DNA of 64,000 bases from Hirundichthys speculiger. Lineage: Eukaryota; Chordata; Actinopteri; Beloniformes; Exocoetidae. The stretch spans positions 2,046,001-2,110,000 of the forward strand of contig JAGFBZ010000693.1 of the NCBI GenBank assembly GCA_018398805.1, written 5' to 3'. The notes beneath the pieces were generated by a model that was given only the letters and a program-made list of their open reading frames with translations, did not search any database and had not been told where the DNA came from. The position numbers and the translations under genes are program-made. Below are positions 59,601 to 64,000 of the stretch, piece after piece (within the stretch, counting starts at the first letter, position 1; the number at the start of each line of letters is the position of its first letter).

Positions 59601-60633
59601 ACATGGTCATACGAGGATGAGTCAAAACCCACTCTTTAAACACAACTAATCCCAGCTATCAGCAGCCTTTTCTCAACTCTCTTAACAGAGACAAAAAGTA
59701 TGACCATAACTACCCCAGGGCAAAGTACATCACAGAAGACTTTCTGGAATTTACATCTATGTTGCAATAAGCTGCAGTAGTTTTCTTATTTTTTGAAGAG
59801 AATGTATTTACATTAGTCCCATCACCATGCTGCTAAGAACATCATAGTTTAATGTTGCTTTATTGTTGTCAGTATTAAGTACTATATCAGAAGCATAGTA
59901 TATCAGTATCAGCAATCGGCAAATATTTGTTTCAAAATATCGGTGTATTGGATATCAGCAAATATCCAATACTGTGCACCCCTAGGTCTTTTTGGTTTAT
60001 TCAGTGTTCCCGTAGTTCCACTAGAATGAAATCCAAAGTGGAAGGAGTCAATTTCATTTAAGAAATAAGAATTTCAGAGTTACTTGTGTAACATTTAAGC
60101 TGGACTCCCTCTCTAAATTAGATTTTCAAGCTATAAAGTTAGAATAATCCCCAATTTTGACCAAAGTGCAACATGGCTGCTTTGTGCATCAAAAGAGATG
60201 AAGGTGTAGTATTTTATTTTTCATTGGCATTTATAGCTATATCATATGTATCCAGGTGCTAAATCTGGTCTTTCACGATCCTTTTGGACATTTTCTTTTT
60301 TATTCATTTGGTTTGCACTGGTGTCACTAATTTAGTAAACAATGACAACATACAGGAGGTGCAATTAAGCACGCTCTGAAAGAAAACCATGGTACATGCC
60401 ATCAATAAGGAAATTTACAGATAAAATATTTTTGTTTTCATTTTAAACCACTTAGCATGATACAAATGTTAAATATTAATATCGTTTAAAAAAAGAGACT
60501 TTGTGCAACAATAAATTTGTAGTTACTCTATAGAAACTTCAAGAATCGTTCAAGGATCACATTATCGATGTTTTCCAAATATTGTGCAGCCCAATTTAAA
60601 AAATAAAGAAGGGAATTCAATCTCACAAGTAAA
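59601..60633. other. Unassigned sequence
   Basis: No gene recognised; AT-rich. Confidence 0.35.
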
Positions 60634-60970
60634 TGTGGTGTGTAGAGCGAGGGGAGACCCAGGAGCGGAATCAGCAAAGGTTTGAATCAAGATTTATTTT
60701 CAAATAAGGAAACAGTCCAAAAAGAAGGAAGCACAACAAGTATACAAGGTCCACAAAAAACACTAAAACGTCCGGAGAATGCAGGGCTGCGGGGGCATGG
60801 GAGGCACACGGTACGTCTCTGTATAGTCTAGTGTCGAGGAGTGCCTCAGGAGGCTTCAAGTAGGCATGTTGATTAGCAGAGTGGGAGCAGGTGAGTCCAA
60901 TCGCTCCTTGACGCAGCTGGGAAGGTAGCCTCCAGGAAAATGAGAGATCAGCCGCCACACCACCACCACA
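60634..60970 (-). repeat. LTR of a Ty3/Gypsy chromovirus
   Basis: 337 bp. On the minus strand it starts TGTGGTGGTGG and ends CTACACACCACA, so TGTGGTG...CACCACA inverted ends. AATAAA lies near 60700 (AAAATAAATCTTGATTC). It is preceded on the minus strand by a G-run purine tract (GGGGGGGGGTAC at 60982-60971), the expected polypurine tract. The matching 5' LTR is not in the window. Confidence 0.75.
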
Positions 60971-60974
60971 GTAC

Positions 60975-62200
60975 CCCCCCCCAACAAACGTCGCCTGGCG
61001 TTCTACCCAGCTTGTCCGGATGAGCGTCATAAAAGTCCCGGCAAAGGTCATCATCCAGAAGGAGACTCCGGGACACCCATGACCGTTCCTCCGGCCTGTA
61101 CCCCTCCCAGTCCACCAGGTACTGGAACCCCCAGCCACGCAGACGGACATCCAGGATCCGGGAAACAGTGTAGGGTAACCATCGATGAGTCGGGGGGGTG
61201 GGGGGAGGCGGGGCGACAGCCGGAGGGCTGATCTCGCTTGAACTGACTGGTTTCAGCGGGGAAACATGGAAGGAAGCTGGGAGGTCCAGGAGACCAGGTG
61301 ATGGGCGGCAACGCAACGGAGGGCTGACTCCAAATTTGATTGGTCCGTTCTGTCTGGCCATTCGTCTGAGGGTGGTAGCCGGAGGACAAACTTGCCGTGG
61401 CACACTGCCTTGCAAATCTCCCTCCATACTTGCAATGAAAACTGGGGGCCTCGGTCCGAAACCACGTCAAGGGGAATCCCATTAAGCCTGAAGACATGGT
61501 GAACTAGAAGACGGGCCATCTCGAGGGCCAAAGGCAGTTTAGGCAGTGGCACATAGTGAACTGACTTAGAGAAACGATCGACAATGGTTAAAATGACAGT
61601 GTTACCTTCCGAAGGGGGTAACTCAGTGACAAAGTCCAGCGCAATGCGGGATCAGGGACGGCTCGGGATGGGCAAGGGGCACAACAACCCCACAGGTCGC
61701 TGATGAGATGCCTTACCACGTGCACAGACAGAGCAAGCAGACACGAATTCCCAGGTTTCCCGGTACTTCCCTGGCGGAAGAACTGGAGAGTCCTGGATCT
61801 GGTTGTTGTTCTAAGGCCCTTTGCACAATGGACTCAATCTCCCAAGAGGCCATGCCCACGAAGCACGTAGGAGGTAGTATGGGATCCGGACTCTCCCAGT
61901 CCGTGGGAGGGGCGTGGACACGGGACAGGGCGTCGGGCTTGATGTTACGAGAACCAGGGCAATAAGAAAGGGAAAAATTGAAGCGGCTCAAAAACAAGGC
62001 CCATCTTGCCTGGCGGGGGTTGAGTCTCTTGGCAGAACGCAAATAAGCGAGGTTCTTGTGGTCCGTCCAGATCAAAAACGGGGCGGTCACCCCCTCCAGC
62101 CAGTGCCTCACTCCTGAAGAGCCCAAACCACAGCCAGCAACACTTGATTACCGACATCATAGTTCCCCTCCACCAGGGAAAAACGGCGAGAGAAAAAAGC
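60975..62200 (-). pseudogene. Ty3/Gypsy chromovirus pol remnant: RNase H, integrase, chromodomain
   Basis: Minus strand in order. RNase [53 protein letters not shown] (62080-61900). Integrase core: [60 protein letters not shown] (61650-61330), holding the first two acidic residues and the Glu region. Chromodomain: [20 protein letters not shown] with [16 protein letters not shown] (61180-61050). Between NLESALRCV and the linker before the chromodomain the integrase C-terminal part is missing, an internal deletion. A stop lies near 61655 and several frame changes occur. Gag, protease and RT are absent: the copy ends at the (TA)n run near 62230. Confidence 0.88.
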
Positions 62201-62229
62201 GCAGGGGTGCAGTTTGTTAGTCTTGGGAA

Positions 62230-62285
<56 letters not shown>

Positions 62286-62292
62286 GTATATA
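62230..62292. repeat. (TA)n microsatellite
   Basis: Long TA run at the point where Gypsy similarity ends and the minisatellite begins. Confidence 0.95.
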
Positions 62293-62294
62293 CA

Positions 62295-62625
62295 CCCTGC
62301 CGGAGCTCTGGTTCCGCTCTGGGGGCCTGCACTGACCTCTGACATCCACCCAACAGCCCTCAGTCCCCCTGCAGGTCCCTGTTGGAGCCCTGGTTCCATT
62401 CTGGGTGTCTTAGACCACCTCCTGGAGCTTCTCATCCACCTCCAGGACCCTGCTGCAAGCCCTGGTTCCCCTCTGGGGGCCTGCGCTGACCTCTGACACC
62501 CACTCACCAGCCCTTAGTCCCCCTGCAGGTCCCTGCTGCAGGCCCTGGTTCCATTCTGGGTGTCTCAGACCACCTCTTGGAGCTTCTCATCTGCCTCCAG
62601 GACCCTGCTGGAGCTCTGTATGTAA
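62295..62625. repeat. GC-rich minisatellite, ~154-bp unit, two copies
   Basis: CCCTGCxGxAGCxCTGGTTCC begins units at 62295, 62448 and (partial) 62603, a spacing of 153-155 bp. Each unit splits into two related halves, one with CCGCTCTGGGGGCCTGC and one with CCATTCTGGGTGTCT, giving a higher-order pattern. GC content is visibly higher than in the surroundings. Confidence 0.85.
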
Positions 62626-62673
62626 CCTACAGATCAAACATGCCATTAATTCTGAACTTTCTGTTTCCTCTTT

Positions 62674-63240
62674 GTGACACAAAGAGGAAAAAGGCAAGTT
62701 GGTTCCATCACATCAGCCGAGAGAGGGGAGCTGGTAACTCTGGTCTGTGCTGTGAATGCTGCCCGGGATGCTGCACCTCCAATGCTTGTCTTTCCCAGAG
62801 TAAAGTTTAAAGACTGCTTCATGATCAATGCACCTCCAGAGGCAAAAGATACATCCACCAGAACAGGATGGACGAATGAAGATAGCTGGGCCGAGTTCCT
62901 CGGGCACCTGATAAACCACACTTACAATCGTGACATTTTCCCAGATGAAGCGTTTGCACCATCCATTCCGTCAGACTGGCCAAACCCTGAGCTACAGCCT
63001 GCCACTGGGAATGCTCCACCTTCAGGAGAAGGTATGGAAGTCCTGCACCCTGCAGATGATCCGCCTGAAGATGACCCTCTCGCTGCAGATAACGCAGCCT
63101 CCCGTACGAATTTGCCCGCTCGTGAGCCAGCTGACACGGATGTAGGACATATAACTAGCCTACCTATGTCCCTCCACAGGAAATCATCGCACTTTCTAAG
63201 TTGACCCCAGAAAACAAACCTGATGGAGGCGCGTGAAGAC
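62674..63240 (+). pseudogene. pogo/Tigger-like DDE transposase with catalytic core deleted
   Basis: Plus-strand open frame with RQVGSITSAERGELVTLVCA, APPMLVFPRVKFKDCFMINA, TGWTNEDSWAEFLGHLINHT, then YNRDIFPDEAFAPSIPSDWP and an acidic, Pro-rich tail (PADDPPEDDPLAADNAASRT). The first three blocks belong to the DDE_1-type transposase of pogo/Tigger/jerky-like elements; the last to its C-terminus. Between HLINHT and YNRDIF the family normally has the catalytic Asp segments (LLILDNHxSH-type), so most of the core is gone in one in-frame deletion. A stop at 63202 truncates a tail that reads on as DPRKQT-like sequence. Confidence 0.7.
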
Positions 63241-63280
63241 TGTGAAGACTGACACTCCTGAGAAGCAGGCACTCTAAAGG

Positions 63281-63281
63281 G

Positions 63282-63330
<49 letters not shown>
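63281..63330. repeat. (TATC)n microsatellite
   Basis: About ten TATC units running into (TA)n. Confidence 0.95.
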
Positions 63331-63332
<2 letters not shown>

Positions 63333-63440
63333 TCATGGAAAAAATTATTAGACCACCCTTGTTTTCTTCAGTTTCTTGTTCATTCTAATGCCTGGTACAT
63401 ACACAAGACACAGACAAACAGAAATGCAAATATATACGGT
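63331..63440 (+). repeat. Fragment of a common fish repeat
   Basis: GTCATGGAAAAAATTATTAG, ACCACCCTTGTTTTCTTCAG and TTCATTCTAATGCCTGGTAC form the start of a repeat seen widely in fish. It is broken off by the microsatellite that follows. Confidence 0.5.
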
Positions 63441-63443
63441 CAC

Positions 63444-63445
<2 letters not shown>

Positions 63446-63497
<52 letters not shown>
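63446..63497. repeat. (TA)n microsatellite
   Basis: About 26 TA units. Confidence 0.95.
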
Positions 63498-63499
<2 letters not shown>

Positions 63500-64000
63500 T
63501 CTTGGTCTGGATTGGTTGCGCTTATGGAGCTGGGGTGGAGCGCAGAGACAATGGAGGTTATTGAGAGAGAAACGGGAGAAGAGAGAAAAAAATAATATAT
63601 AGCTAAGAGGGCCAGATTTCATGAGAGCTTAAAAGAAAACTTCTTTATCATAGAATGGGGATGTGCTTATACTAACCGCAGAATAAAAAAAGGTGAAGGA
63701 GTCTAAAAAAAATGAATTCCCTGTATGCTTGCTAGATGACAGCGCCTGAGCCGGGCTGACGCGATACTTGAATTTAACAGCTGAAGACACCAACCCAACT
63801 AGTCCCGAACCTTACCATACAGAGTGTCTTGCGCGCTGGTCCGTTGCGTCGACTTGGTGGTTTATGGTGGATTCTCTGGGAACCGCCCTAGGTCGAACAG
63901 CCTAGAAAGACTCTGCCAGCAGAATCTGTGGGCGTTTGTGTGTCTCGGGCGAATCGTCCACCATTTTTTCCTCGTCTGGTTGGGTCCGGTGTCCCAGATT
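63498..64000. other. Unassigned right edge
   Basis: GC content rises towards the end, and the frame LKENFFIIEWGCAYTNRR near 63630-63685 is short and unrecognised. Confidence 0.35.

Overview
The window looks like intron-rich, repeat-rich nuclear DNA of a ray-finned (teleost) fish. The base composition is AT-rich and genes are sparse. Typical fish repeats are present: L2-type LINEs, a Tc1 transposon, a tRNA-derived SINE family, a Ty3/Gypsy chromovirus, a KDZ/Zisupton-like transposon, hAT and piggyBac-like MITEs, and a retrovirus-like LTR element. There are no bacterial-style operons.

The one clear host gene is a non-visual opsin of the neuropsin (OPN5-like) group on the + strand. Three exons are visible: 3962-4089 (TM3), 30981-31314 (TM4-TM5) and 31424-31924 (TM6-TM7 and tail). 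The TM1-TM2 exon is not in the window. The retinal-binding lysine, NPxxY and a counterion Glu are kept. The second extracellular loop has Cys at rhodopsin position 188, the hallmark reported for the Opn5L1 'reverse' photoreceptor subgroup. The E/DRY triad reads VCW. The middle exon is one base short of a continuous frame, so this copy is either a very recent pseudogene or carries an assembly error.

Layout. 1-1870: minus-strand LINE (ORF1 esterase-like domain and start of ORF2). 3962-31924: opsin, whose 26.9-kb second intron holds a degraded minus-strand L2 LINE (7440-10790) with an LTR-like insert, a Tc1 element (11690-15602) split by a 2.4-kb solo-LTR candidate, SINEs, MITE-like repeats and a young 3.47-kb LTR element (26519-29985) with practically identical LTRs. 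31925-39100: mostly unassigned. 39103-39509: hAT MITE with an 8-bp target duplication. 42431-43410: dispersed repeat with a nested TIR element carrying a THAP-domain exon. 45390-46620: plus-strand L2 LINE. 47180-48360: a P2X7-like exon and a second THAP exon. 48631-55935: 7.3-kb KDZ/Zisupton/HMGXB3-like transposon with 83-bp TIRs, a multi-exon minus-strand gene (broken by a stop and a frameshift), a 5-copy tandem repeat and a TTAA-flanked MITE. 56690-59600: LINE tails. 60634-62200: truncated Gypsy chromovirus. 62295-63330: minisatellite, deleted pogo/Tigger-like transposase and microsatellites.

Apart from the opsin, the genes seen are parts of mobile elements. The strongest candidates for something little described are the KDZ element with its internal tandem array, the small TIR element carrying a THAP exon, and the opsin's combined sequence oddities. 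Everything rests on reading the sequence; no database search was possible.
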